From: Moringa oleifera
Taxonomy: Eukaryota; Streptophyta; Magnoliopsida; Brassicales; Moringaceae
Assembly (NCBI GenBank): GCA_021397835.1
Contig: JAJFZO010000503.1
Coordinates: 26,001-90,000, forward strand
Reading direction: 5' to 3'
Length of the DNA stretch: 64,000 nucleotides
Shown: positions 25,232 to 38,600 of the stretch, one piece after another
How the letters are laid out: each line of letters starts with the position of its first letter
How positions within the stretch are numbered: the first letter of the stretch is position 1
Made by a program: the position numbers and the translations under genes
The notes under the pieces: model-generated
What the model was told of the DNA's origin: nothing
Database searches by the model: none
What the model saw: the letters and a program-made list of their open reading frames with translations, nothing else

Positions 25232-28200
25232 ACAAGCTTGATGGTGTGGGGGGCAAAGCTAACAATGATGCGTGCTACGTGAGGGCCAAATTGTTGGGGG
25301 GATTTCGAGCATGCGGAGTGCTTCGTCGAAGGCCCTCGAGGTGGCAGACGTGGGGTTGGATCTCGACGCTTATGCTTGCCTAGGCGGACTCGTTGTGCAG
25401 CGTGATCGATGACACTATCGTCGTCCGTTAGCAACGAGCGAGCCACACGGCCAGCCTGGCCACCCCTACTGCCAAGGCCTCATCGGTGGGAAATATGTCG
25501 GCAACGAAGCGAGAATAATCGTGGGATAATGAGCTGGGATATGGCTACACAAGCTCGATGGTGTGGGCGGCGAAGCTCACGATGATGCATGCTACGCGAG
25601 GGCCAAATCGTTGGGGGGATTTCGAGAATGCGGAGTGCTTCTTTGCAGGCCCTTGAGGCAGTAGACGTGGGGTTGGATCTCGACGCTCAGGCTTGCCTCG
25701 GTTGACTCGTTGCGCAGCGCGATCAAAGACATGATCGTCGACCGTTAGCAACGAGCGAGCCACATGGCCAGCCTGGGCAACCCTACTGCCAAGACCTCAT
25801 TAGTGGTAAAAAACGTGGGCAACAAAGCGAGAATAATCATGGGATAATGAGCTGGGATGTGGCTAGACAAGCTCGATGGTGTGGGCGGCAAAGCTAACGA
25901 TGATGCATGCTACGTGAGGGCCAAATTGTTGGGGGGATTTCGAGCTTGCGGAGTGCTTCGTCGCAGGCCATCGGGGCGGCAGACATGGGGTTGGATCTCG
26001 ATGCTCATGCTTGCCTAGGCGGACTCGTTGCACAGCGCGATCGACGACACGATCGTCGGCCGTTAGAAACAAGCGAGCCACACGGCCAGCCTGGGCACCC
26101 GTACTGCCAAAGCCTCATTCGTGGGAAAAACGTGGGCAACGAAGCGAGAATAATCCTGGGATAATGAGCTGGGATATGGCTAGACAAGCTCGATGGTTTG
26201 GGCGGCGAAGCTCACGATGATCCATGCTACGCGCGGGCCAAATCGTTGGGGGCATTTCGAGAATGCGGAGTGCTTCTTCGCAAGCCCTTGAGGTAGCAGA
26301 CGTGGGGTTGGATCTCGACGCTCAGGCTTGCCTAGGCAGACACGTTACGCAGCGCGATAGAAGATAGGATCGTCGTCCGTTAGCAACGAGCGAGCCACAC
26401 GGCCAGCATGGGCACCCCTACTCCCAAGGCCTCATCTGTGGGAAAAATGTCGGCAACGAAGCGAGAATAATCGTGCGATAATGAGCTGGGATGTGGCTAG
26501 ACAAGCTCGATGGTGTGGGCGACAAAGCTAACGATGATGCATGCTACGTGATGGCCAAATTGTTGGGGGGATTTCGAGCATGCGGAGTGCTTCATCGCAG
26601 GCCCTCGAGGCGACAGACGTGGGGTTTGATCTCGATGCTCAGGCTCGTCTAGGTGGACTCGTTGTGCAGCATGATCGATGACACTATCATCGTCCGCTAG
26701 CAACGAGCGGGCCACATGGCCAGCCTGGGTACCCCGACTGGCAAGGCCTCATCGGTGGGAAAAACGTGTGCAACGAAGCGAGAATAATCGAGGGATAATG
26801 AGCTGGGATATAGCTAGACAAGCTCAATGGTGTGGGCGGCGAAGCTAACGATGATTCATGCTACGTGAGGGCCAAATTGTTGGGGGAATTTCGAGCATGC
26901 GGAGTGCTTCATTGCAGGCCCTCGAGGCGGCAGACGTGGGGTTTGATCTCGACACTCAGGCTTGCCTAGGTGGACTCGTTGTGCAACGTGATCAATGACA
27001 TTATCGTCGTCCGCTAGCAACGAGCGAGCCACACGGCCAGCCTGGGCACCCCTGCAGCCAAGGCCTTATCGGTGAGAAAAATGTGGACAACGAAGAGAGA
27101 ATAATCGTGTGATAATGAGCTGGGATGTGGCTAGACAAGCTTGATGGTGTGGGGGGCAAAGCTAACAATGATGCATGCCACGTGAGGGCCAAATTGTTGG
27201 GGGGATTTCGAGCATGCGGAATGCTTCATCGTAGGCCTTCGAGGCGGCAAAGGTGGGGTTTGCTCTCGACGCTCAGGCTTGCTTAGGTGGACTCGTTGTG
27301 CAGTGTGATCGATGACACTATCGTCGTCCGTTAGCAACGACCGATTAACACGGCCAGCCTGGGCACCCCTACTGCCAAGGCCTCATATGTGGGAAAAAAC
27401 GTGGGCAACGAAGCGAGAATAATCGTGGGATAATGAGCTGGGATGTGGCAAGACAAGCTCGATGGTGTGGAAGGCGAAGCGAATGATGATGCATGCTACG
27501 CGAGGGCCAAATCGTTGGGGGGATTTCGAGAATGCTGAGTGCTTCTTCATAGGCCCTTGAGGTAGCAGACGTGGGGTTGGATCTCGACGCTCAGGCTTGC
27601 CTAGGCGGACTCGTTGCGCAACGCGATAGAAGACAGGATCGTCATCCGTTAGCAACGAGCGAGCCACATGGCCGGCCTGGGCACCCCTACTGGCAAGGCC
27701 TCATCGGTGGGAAAAAATATGGGCAACGAAACGAGAATAATCGTGGGATAATGAGCTGGGATGTGGCTAGACAAGCTCGATGGTGTGGGCTGCGAAGCTA
27801 ACGATGATGCATGCTACGTGAGGGCCAAATTGTTGGGGGGATTTTGAGTATGCGGAGTGCTTCGTCATAGGCCCTCGGCGTGGCAGACGTGGGGTTGGAT
27901 CTCGACGCTCATGCTTGCCTAGGAGGACTCATTGCGCAACGCGATTGACGACAAGATCGTCGGCCGTTAGCAACGAGCGAGCCACACAGCCAGCCTGGGC
28001 ACCCCTACTGCCAAGGCCTCATCGGTGGGAAAAATGTTGGCAACAAAGCGAGAATAATCATGGGATAATGAGCTGGGATGTGGCTATACAAGCTTGATGG
28101 TGTGGGGGGCGAAGCTAACAATGATGCATGCTACGTGAGGGCCAAATTATTGGGGGGATTTTGAGCATGCGGAGTGCTTCGTCGCAGGCCCTCGGGGCGG

Positions 28201-30944
28201 CAGACGTGGGGTTGGATCTCGACGCTCAGGCATGCCTAGGCGGACTCGTTGCATAGTGCGATCAACGACACGATCGTCGGCCATTAGAAATGAGCGAGCC
28301 ACACGGCCAGCCTCGGCACCCCTACTGCCAAGGCCTCATCAGTGGGAAAAAACGTGGGCAACGAAGCGAGAATAATCGTGGGACAATAAGCTGGGATGTG
28401 GCTAGACAAGTTTGATGGTATGGGCGGTGAAGCTAACGATGATGCATGCTACGTGAGGGCCAAATTGTTGGGGGGATTTCGAGCACGGGGAGTGCTTCCT
28501 CGCAGGCCCTCGGGGCGACAAATGTGAGGTTGGATCTTGACGCTCATGCTTGCCTAGGCGGACTCGTTGCACAGCGCGATCGACGACACGATCGTCGGTC
28601 GTTAGAAACGAGCGAGCCACACGGCCAGCCTGGGCACCCCTACTGCCAAGGCCTCATTGGTGGGAAAAACGTGGGCAACGAAGCGAGAATAATCGTGGGA
28701 TAATGAGCTGGGGTATGGCTAGACAAGCTCGATGGTGTGCGCGGCGAAGCTCACGATGATGCATGCTACGCGAGGGCCAAATCGTTGGGGGGATTTCGAG
28801 AATGCGGAGTGCTTCTTCGCAGGCCTTTGAGGCGACAGACGTGGGGTTGGATCTCGACGCTCAGGCTTGCCTAGGCGGACTCGTTGTGCAGTGTGATCGA
28901 TGACACTATTGTCATCCGTTAGCAACGAGCGAGCCACACGGCCAGCCTGGGCACCCCGGCTAGCAAGGCCTCATCGATGGGAAAAACATGGGCAACGAAG
29001 CGAGAATAATCGTGGGATAATGAGCTGGGATGTGGCTAGACAAACTCGATGGTGTGGACGGCGAAGCGAACGATGATGCATGCTACATGAGGGCCAAATT
29101 GTTGGGGGGATTTCGAGCATGCAGAGTGCTTCATCGCAGGCCCTCGAGGCGGCAGACGTGGGGTTTGATCTCGACACTCAGGCTTGCCTAGGTGGACTCG
29201 TTGTGCAACGTGATCGATGACACTATCGTCGTCCACTAGCAACGAGCGAGCCACACGGCCAGCCTGGGCACCCCTACTGCTAAGGCCTCATCGGTGGGAA
29301 AAATGTCGGCAACGAAGCGAGAATAATCGTGGGATAATGAGCTGGGATATGGCTAGACAAGCTCGATTGTGTGGGCGGCGAAGCTCACGATGATGCATGC
29401 TACGCGAGGGCCAAATCGTTTGGGGGATTTCGAGAATGCCGAGTGCTTCTTCGTAGACCCTTGAGGTAGCAGACGTGGGGTTGGATCTCGATGCTCAGGC
29501 TTGCCTAGGCGGACTCGTTGCGCAACGCGATAGAAGACAGGATCGTCGTCCGTTAGCAACGAGCGAGCCACATGGCCGGCTTGGGCACCCCTACTGGCAA
29601 GGCCTCATCGGTGGGAAAAAATGTGGGCAACGAAACGAGAATAATCGTGGGATAATGAGCTGGGATGTGGCTAGACAAGCTCGATGGTGTGGGCGGCGAA
29701 GCTAATGATGATGCATGCTACGTGAGGGACAAATTGTTGGGGGGATTTGGAGCATGCGGAGTGGCTTCGTCACAGGCCCTCGACGTGGCAGACGTGGGGT
29801 TGGATCTCGACCCTCATGTTTGCCAAGGTAGACTCGTTGCACAGTGCGATCGACGACACGATCGTCGACCGTTAGAAACGAGCGAGCCACACGGCCAGCC
29901 TGGGCACCCCTACTGCCAAGGCCTCATTAGTGGGAAAAACGTGGGCAACGAAGCGAGAATAATCGTGGGATAATGAGCTAGGATGTGGCTAGACAAGCTT
30001 GATGGTGTGGGGGGCAAAGCTAACAATAATGCATGCCACGTGAGGGCCAAATTATTGGGGGGATATCGAGCATGCGGAATGCTTCATCGCAGGCCTTCGA
30101 GGTGGCAGAGATGGGCTTTGCTCTCGACGCTCAGGCTTGCTTAGGTGGACTCGTTGTGCAGTGTGATCGATGACACTATCGTCGTCCGTTGGCAACGACC
30201 GAGCCACACGGCCAGCCTGGACACACCTGCAGCCAGGGCCTCATCGGTGGGAAAAATGTAGACAACGAAGCGAGAATAATCGTGCGATAATGAGCTGGGA
30301 TGTGGCTAGAAAAGCTTGATGGTGTGGGGGGCAAAGCTAACAATGATGCACGCGACGTGAGGGCCAAATTGTTGGGGGGATTTCGAGCATGCAGAATGCT
30401 TCATCGCAGGCCTTCGAGGGGGCAAAGATGGGGTTTGCTCTCGACGCTCAGGCTTGCTTAGGTGGACTCGTTGTGCAGTGTGATCGATGACACTATCGTC
30501 GTCCGTTAGCAACGACCGAGCCACACGGCCAGCCTGGGCACCCCTACTGCCAAGGCCTCATATGTGGGAAAAAACGTGGGCAACGAAGCGAGAATAATCG
30601 TGGGATAATGAGCTGGGATGTGGCTAGACAAGCTCGATGGTGTGGGCGGCGAAGCTAACGATGATGCATGCTACGTGAGGGCCAAATTGTTGGGGGGATT
30701 TGGAGCATGTGGAGTGCTTCGTCACAGGCCCTCGACGTGGCAGACGTGGGGTTGGATCTCGACGCTCATGCTTGCCTAGGAGGACTAATTGTGCAACGCG
30801 ATCGACGACAAGATCGTCGGCCGTTAGCAACGAGCGAGCCACACGGCCAGCCTGGGCACCCCTACAGCCAAGGCCTCATCGGTGGGAAAAATGTGGGTAA
30901 CGAAGCGAGAATAATCATGGGATAATGAGCTGGGATGTGGCTAG

Positions 30945-31579
30945 ACAAGCTTGATGGTGTGGGGGGCGAAGCTAACAATAATGCATGCTACGTGAGGGCC
31001 AAATTATTGGGGGGATTTTGAGCATGCGGAGTGCTTCGTCGCAGGCCCTCGGGGCGGTAGAGGTGGGGTTGGATCTCGACGCTCAGCCTTGCCTAAGCGG
31101 ACTCGTTGCGTAGCGTGATCAACGACACGATAGTCGGCCGTTAGAAACGAGCGAGCCACATGGCCAGCCTCGGCACCCCTACTGCTAAGGCCTCATAAGT
31201 GGGAAAAAAAGTGGGCAACGAAGCGAGAATAATCGTGGGATAATGAGGTGAGATGGGGCTAGACAAGCTCGATGCTGTGGGCGGCGAAGCGAGCGATGAT
31301 GCATGCTACGTAAGGGCCAAATTGTTGGGGGGATTTGGAGCATGCGGAGTGCTTCGTCGCAGGCCCTCAAGGTGGCAGACGTGGGGTTGGATCTCGACGC
31401 TCATGCTTGCCTAGGCGGACTCGTTGCGCAGCGCGATCGACGACACGATCGTTGGCCGTTAGCAAGGAGCGAGCCACACGGCCAACCTGGGCACCCCTAC
31501 AGCCAAGGCCTCATTGGTGGGAAAAACGTGGGCAACGAAGCGAGAATAATCGTGGGATAACGAGCTGGGATATGGGTAG
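30945..31579 (+). repeat. Two-unit segment with a copy 952 bases away, copy 1
   Basis: An E unit with agctaacaataatgc, ggcggtagaggtgggg and gctcagccttgcctaagc is followed by a unit with gaagcgagcgatg and tacgtaaggg. The same pair occurs at 31897. Confidence 0.85.
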
Positions 31580-31896
31580 ACAAGCTCGATGGTGTGGGTG
31601 GCAAAGCTCACGATGATGCATGCTACGCGAGGGCCAAATCGTTGGGGGGATTTTGAGAATGCGGAGTGCTTCTTCGCAAGCCCTTGAGGCAGCAGACGTG
31701 GGGTTGGATCTTGACGCTCAGGCTTGCCTAGGTGGACTCGTTGCGCAGCGCGATAGAAGACACGATCGTCGACCATTAGCAACGAGCGAGCCACACGGCC
31801 AGTCTGGACACCCCTGCAGCCAAGGCCTCATCGGTGGGAAAAATGTGGGCAACGAAGCGAGAATAATCATGGGATAATGAGCTGGGATGTGGCTAG

Positions 31897-32531
31897 ACAA
31901 GCTTGATGGTGTGGGGGGCGAAGCTAACAATAATGCATGCTACGTGAGGGCCAAATTATTGGGGGGATTTTGAGCATGCGGAGTGCTTCGTCGCAGGCCC
32001 TCGGGGCGGTAGAGGTGGGGTTGGATCTCGACGCTCAGCCTTGCCTAAGCGGACTCGTTGCGTAGCGCGATCAACGACACGATAGTCGGCCGTTAGAAAC
32101 GAGCGAGCCACACGGCCAGCCTCGGCACCCCTACTGCTAAGGCCTTATAAGTGGGAAAAAAAGTGGGCAACGAAGCGAGAATAATCGTGGGATAATGAGC
32201 TGAGATGTGGCTAGACAAGCTCGATGGTGTGGGCGGCGAAGCGAGCGATGATGCATGCTACGTAAGGGCCAAATTGTTGGGGGGATTTGGAGCATGCGGA
32301 GTGCTTCGTCACAGGCCCTCGACGTGGCAGACGTGGGGTTGGATCTCGACGCTCATGCTTGCCTAGGAGGACTAATTGTGCAACGCGATCGACGACAAGA
32401 TCGTCAGCCGTTAGCAATGAGCGAGCCACACGGCCAGCCTGGGCACCCCTACAGCCAAGGCCTCATCAGTGGGAAAAATGTGGGCAACGAAGCGAGAATA
32501 ATCATGGGATAATGAGCTGGGATGTGGCTAG
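31897..32531 (+). repeat. Two-unit segment, copy 2
   Basis: Shares the rare bases listed for 30945-31579. The second unit changes downstream to aggaggactaattgtgc, which also occurs at about 30780. This shows that a different template was joined on. Confidence 0.83.
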
Positions 32532-33166
32532 ACAAGCTTGATGGTGTGGGGGGTGAAGCTAATAATAATGCATGCTACGTGACGGCCCAATATTTGGGGG
32601 GATTTCGAGCATGCGGAGTGCTTCGTCGCAGGCCCTCGGGGCGGCAGATGTGGGGTTGGATCTCGATGCTCAGGCTTGCCTAGGCAGACTCGTTGCGTAG
32701 CGCGATCGACAACACGATCGTCGGCTGTTAGAAACGAGTGAGCCACACGGCCAGCCTCGGCACCCCTACTGCCAAGGTCTCATATGTGGGAAAAAACGTG
32801 GGCAACGAAGCGAGAATAATCGTGGGATAATGAGCTGGGATGTGGCTAGACAAGCTCGATGGTATGGGCGGCGAAGCGAACGATGATGCATGCTACGTAA
32901 GGGCCAAATTGTTGGGGGGATTTCGAGCATGCGGAGTGCTTCGTCGCAGGCCCTCGAGGTGGCAGACGTGGGGTTGGATCTCGTCGCTCATGCTTGCCTA
33001 GGCGGACTCGTTGCGCAGCGCGATCGACGACACGATCGTCGGCCGTTAGCAGCGAGCGAGCCACACGACCAGCCTAGGCACCCCTACTGCCAAGGCCTCA
33101 TTGGTGGGAAAAACGTGGGCAACGAAGCGAGAATAATCGTGGGATAATGAGCTGGGATATGGCTAG

Positions 33167-34418
33167 ACAAGCTCGATGGTGTGGGCGGCGAAGCGAACGA
33201 TGATGCATGCTACGCGAGCGCCAAATCGTTTAGGGGATTTTGAGAATGCAGAGTGCTTCTTCGTAAGCCCTTGAGGCAGCAGACGTGTGGTTGGATCTCG
33301 ACGCTCAGGCTTGCCTAGGCGGACTCGTTACGCAGCGCGATAGAAGACACAATCGTCGGCCGTTAGCAACGAGCGAGCCACACGGCCGGCCTGGACACCC
33401 CTGCAGCCAAGGCCTCATCGGCGGAAAAAACGTGGGCAACGAAGCGAGAATAATCGTGCGATAATGAGCTAGGATGTGGCTAGACAAGGTTGATGGTGTG
33501 GGGGGCAAAGTTAACGATGATGCATGCTACGTGAGAGCCAAATTGTTGGGGGGATTTCGAGCATGCGGAGTGCTTCATCGCTGGCCCTCGAGGCAGCAGA
33601 CGTGGGGTTGGATCTCGACGCTCATGCTTGCCTAGGCGGACTCTTTGCGCAGCGCGGTCGACGACACGATAGTCGGCCGTTAGAAACGAGCGAGCCACAA
33701 GGCCAGCCTCGGCACCCCTACTGCCAAGGCCTCATTGGTGGGAAAAACGTGGGCAACAAAGCGAGAATAATCGTGGGATAATGACCTGGGACATGGCTAG
33801 ACAAGCTCGATGGTGTGGGCAGCGAAGCTCACGATGATGCATGCTACGCGAGGGCCGAATCATTGGGGGGATTTCGAGAATGCGGAGTGCTTCTTCGCAG
33901 GCCCTTAAGGCGACAGACTTGGGGTTGGATCTCGACGCTCAGGCTTGCCTTGGTGGGCTCGTTGCGCAGCGCGATCGAAGAGCAACGGGCGAGGCACACG
34001 GCCAGCCTGGACACCCCTGCAGCCAAGGCCTCACCGGTGCAAAAAAACGTGGGAAACGAAGCGAGAATAATCGTGGGATAATCAGCTGGGATGTGGCTAG
34101 ACAAGCTTGATGGTGTGGGGGGCAAAGCTAACAATGATGCATGCTACGTGAGGGCCAAATAGTTGGGGGAATTTCGAGCATGCGGAGTGCTTCATCGCAG
34201 GCCTTCGAGGCGACAGACGTGGCGTTTGATCTCGACGCTCAGGCTTGCCTAGGTGGACTCGTTGTGCAGCATGATCGATCACACTATCGTCGTCCGCTAG
34301 CATCGAGCGAGCCACACGGCCAGCCTGGGCACCCCTACTGCCAAGGCCTCATCGGTGGGAAAAAACGTGGGCAACAAAGCGAGAATAATCGTGGGATAAT
34401 GAGCTGGGATGTGGCTAG
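33167..34418 (+). repeat. Four-unit segment, copy 1, with an 18-base deletion
   Basis: Four units repeat at 34419. Shared rare bases include gcagacgtgtggttgg, cgctggccctcgaggcagc and gggcgaggcacacgg. Between 33980 and 33981, 18 bases present in the second copy (after gcgatcgaag near 35230) are missing. The spacing is therefore 1252 across the deletion and 1269 beyond it. Confidence 0.88.
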
Positions 34419-35686
34419 ACAAGCTCGATGGTGTGGGCGGCGAAGCGAACGATGATGCATGCTACGCGAGGGCCAAATCGTTGGGGAGATTTTGAGAATG
34501 CGGAGTGCTTCTTTGTAAGCCCTTGAGGCAGCAGACGTGTGGTTGGATCTCGACGCTCAGGCTTGCCTCGGCGGACTCGTTACGCAGCGCGATAGAAGAC
34601 ACAATCGTCGGCCGTTAGCAACGAGCGAGCCACACGGCCGGCCTGGACACCCCTGCAGCCAAGGCTTCATCGGTGGAAAAAACGTGGGCAACGAAGCGAG
34701 AATAATCGTTCGATAATGAGCTAGGATGTGGCTAGAAAAGGTTGATGGTGTGGGGGGCAAAGCTAACGATGATGCATGCTATGTGAGGGCCAAATTGTTG
34801 GGGGGATTTCGAGCATGCGGAGTGCTTCATCGCTGGCCCTCGAGGCAGCAGACGTGGCGTTTGATCTCGACGCTCAGGCTTGCCTAGGTGGACTCGTTGT
34901 GCTGCGTGATCGATGATACTATCGTCGTCCGCTAGCAACGAGCGAGCCACACGGCCAGCCTAGGCACCCCTACTGCCAAGGCCTCATTGGTGGGAAAAAC
35001 GTGGGCAACGAAGCGAGAATAATCGTGGGATAATGACCTGGGACATGGCTAGACAAACTCGATTGTGTGGGCAGCGAAGCTCACGATGATGCATGCTGCG
35101 CGAGGTCCGAATCGTTGGGGGGATTTCGAGAATGCGGAGTGCTTCTTCACAGGCCCTTGAGGCGACAGACTTGGGGTTGGATCTCGACGCTCAGGCTTGC
35201 ATCGGTGCGCTCGTTGCGCAGCGCGATCGAAGACATGATCGTCGGCCGTTAGCAACGGGCGAGGCACACGGCCAGCCTGGACACCCCTGCAGCCAAGGCC
35301 TCACCGGTGGAAAAAACGTGGGCAACGAAGCGAGAATAATCGTGGGATAATCAGCTGGGATGTGGCTAGACAAGCTTGATGGTGTGGGGGGCAAAGCTAA
35401 CAATGATGCATGCTACGTGAGGGCCAAATAGTTGGGGGAATTTCGAGCATGCGGAGTGCTTCATCGCAGGCCTTCGAGGCGACAGACGTGGGGTTTGATC
35501 TCGACGCTCAGGCTTGCCTAGGTGGACTTGTTGTGCAGCATGATCGATCACACTATCGTCGTCCGCTAGCAACGAGCGAGCCACACGGCCAGCCTGGGCA
35601 CCCCTACTGCCAAGGCCTCATCGGTGGGAAAAATGTCGGCAACGAAGCGAGAATAATCGTGGGATAACGAGCTGGGATATAGCTAG
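34419..35686 (+). repeat. Four-unit segment, copy 2
   Basis: Same unit order as 33167-34418 without the 18-base loss. A local difference is that its second unit turns B-like (ggcgtttgatctc near 34857) where copy 1 stays C-like, a sign of conversion or exchange within the block. Confidence 0.86.
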
Positions 35687-38600
35687 CCAAGCTCAATGGT
35701 GTGGGCGGCGAAGCTCACGATGATGCATGCCATAGGAGGGCCAAATTATTGGGGGGATTTTAAGCATGCGGAGTGCTTCGTCGCAGGACCTCGGGGCGGC
35801 AGACGTGGGGTTGGATCTCGACGCTCAGGCTTGCCTAGGAGGACTCGTTGCGTAGCGCGATCGACGACACGATCGTCGGCCGTTAGAAACGAGCGAGCCA
35901 CACGGCCAGTCTCGGCACCCCTACTGCCAAGGCCTTATAAGTGGGAAAAAACGTGGGCAACGATGCGAGAATAATCGTGGGATAATGAGCTGGGATGTGG
36001 CTAGACAAGCTCGATGGTGTGGGCGGCGAAGGGAACGATGATGCAGGCTACGTGAGGGGCAAATTGTTGGGGGGATTTCGAGCATGCGGAGTGCTTTATC
36101 GCAGGCCCTCGAGGTGGCAGACGTGGGGTTTGATCTCAACGCTCATGCTTGCCTAGGCGGACTCGTTGCGCAGCGCGATCGACGACACGATCGTCGGCCG
36201 TTAGCAACGAGCGAGCCACACGGCCAGCCTCGGCACCCCTACTGCCAAGGCCTCATAAGTGGGAAAAAACGTGGGCAACGAAGCGAGAATAATCGTGGGA
36301 TAATGAGCCGGGATGTGGCTAGACAAGCTCGATGGTGTAGGCGGTGAAGGGAACGATGATGTAGGCTACGTGAGGGCCAAATTGTTGGGGGGATTTCAAG
36401 CATGCGGAGTGCTTTATCGCAGGCCCTCGAGGTGGCAGACGTGGGGTTGGATCTCGACGCTCCTGCTTGCCTAGTCGGACTCGTTGCGCGGTGCGATCGA
36501 CAACACGATCGTCGGCCGTTAGCAACGAGCGAGCCACACGGCCAGCCTGGGCACCCCTACTGCCAAGGCCTCATTGGTTGGAAAAACGTGGGCAACGAAG
36601 CGAAAATAATCGTGGGATAATGAGCTGGGATATGGCTAGACAAGCTCGATGGTGTGGGCGGCGAAGCTCACGATGATGCATGCTACGTGAGGGCCAAATT
36701 GTTGGGGGGATTTCAAGCATGCGGAGTGCTTCGTCGTAGGCCCTCGGGGCGGCAGACGTGGTGTTGGATCTCGATGCTCATGCTTGCCCAGGCGAACTCG
36801 TTGCGCAGCGCGATCGACGACACGATCGCCGGCCGTTAGAAACGAGCGAGCCACACGGCCAGCTTCGGCACCCCTACTGCCAAGGCCTCATTGGTGGGAA
36901 AAACGTGGGCAGCGAAGCGAGAATAATCGTGGGATAATGAGCTGGGATATGGCTAGACAAGCTCGATGGTGTGGGCGGCAAGGCTCACGATGATGCATGC
37001 TACGCAAGGGCCAAATCGTTAGGGGGATTTTGAGCTTGGGGAGTGCTTTATCGCAGGCCCTCGAGGTGGCAGACGTGGGGTTTGATCTCGACGCTCAGGC
37101 TTGCCTAAGTGGACTCGTTGTTCAGCGTGATCGATGACACTATCATCGTCCATTAGCAACGAGCGAGCCACACGGCCAGCCTGTGCACCCCTACTGCCAA
37201 GGCCTCATAAGTGGGAAAAAACGTGGGCAACGAAGCGAGAATAATCGTGGGATAATGAGCTGGGATGTGGCTAGACAAGCTCGATGGTGTGGAAGGCGAA
37301 GCGAACAATGATGCATGCTACGCGAGGGCCAAATCGTTGGGGGGATTTCGAGAATGCGGAGTGCTTCTTCGCAGGCCCTTGAGGCGGCAGACGTGGGGTT
37401 GGATCTCGACGCTCAGGCTTGCCTAGGCAACTCGTGGCGCAGCACAATAGAAGACAGGATCGTCGTCCGTTAGCAACGAGCGAGCCACACGGCCAGCCTG
37501 GGCACCCCTACTTGCAAGGCCTCATCGGTGGGAAAAAACGTGGGCAACGAAACGAGAATAATCGTGGTATAATGAGCTAGGATGTGGCTAGGCAAGCTCG
37601 ATGGTGTGGGCGGCGAAGCTAACGATGATGCATGCTACGTGAGGGCCAAATTGATGGGGGGAATTTCGAGCATGCGGAGTGCTTCGTCGCAGGCCCTCGG
37701 GGCGGCAGACGTGGGGTTGGATCTCGATGCTCATGCTTGCCTAGGAGGACTCATTGGGCAACGCGATCGAAGGCCTGATCGTCGGCCGTTAGCAATGAGC
37801 GAGCCACACGGCTAGCCTCGGCACCCCTACTGCCAAGGCCTCATAAGTGGGAAAAAACGTGGGCAACGAAGCGAGAATAATCGTGGGATAATGAGCTGGG
37901 ATATGGCTAGACAAGCTCGATGGTGTGGGCGGCGAAGCTCACGATGATGCATGCTACGCGAGGGCCAAATCGTTGGGTGGGTTTCGAGAATGCGGAGTGC
38001 TTCTTCGCAGGCCCTCGAGGCGGCAGACGTGGGGTTGGATCTCGACGCTCATGCTTGCCTAGGCGGACTCGTTGCGCAGCGCGATCGAAGACACGATCGT
38101 CGGCCGTTAGCAACGAGCGAGCCACACGGCCAGCCTGGGCACCCCTGTTGCCAAGGCCTCATCAGTGGGAAAAACGTGGGCAACGAAGCGAGAATAATCG
38201 TGCGATAATGAGCTGGGATGTGTCTAGACAAGCTTGATGGTGTGGGGGGTGAAGCTAACAATGATGCATGCTACGTGAGGACCAAATTGTTAGGGGGATT
38301 TCGAGCATGCGGAGTGCTTAATCGCAGGCCCTCGAGGCAGCAGACGTGAGGTTTGATCTCGACCCTCAGGCTTGCCTAGTTGGACTCGTTGTGCAGTGTG
38401 ATTGATGACACTATCGTCATCCGTTAGCAACGAGCGAGCCACACGGCCAGCCTGGGCACCCCTACTGCCAAGGCCACATCGGTGGGAAAAAACGTGGGAA
38501 ACGAAGCGAGAATAATCGTGGCATAATGAGCTGGGATGAGGCTAGACAAGCACGATGGTGTGGGCGGCGAAGCTTACGATGATGCGTGCTACGTGAGGGC

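Larger units (their letters stand above)
24337..33166 (+). repeat. Diverged units with first E-family members
   Basis: About 28 units without a clean short HOR. Family E first appears here: its unit start reads aagcttgatggtgtgg with four further G bases, then agctaacaatg. The change creates a HindIII site. Members lie near 24915, 25232, 27131, 28091, 29997, 30313, 30945, 31897 and 32532. Private single-base changes are more frequent than at 1-24 kb. I see nothing but satellite here. Confidence 0.85.
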
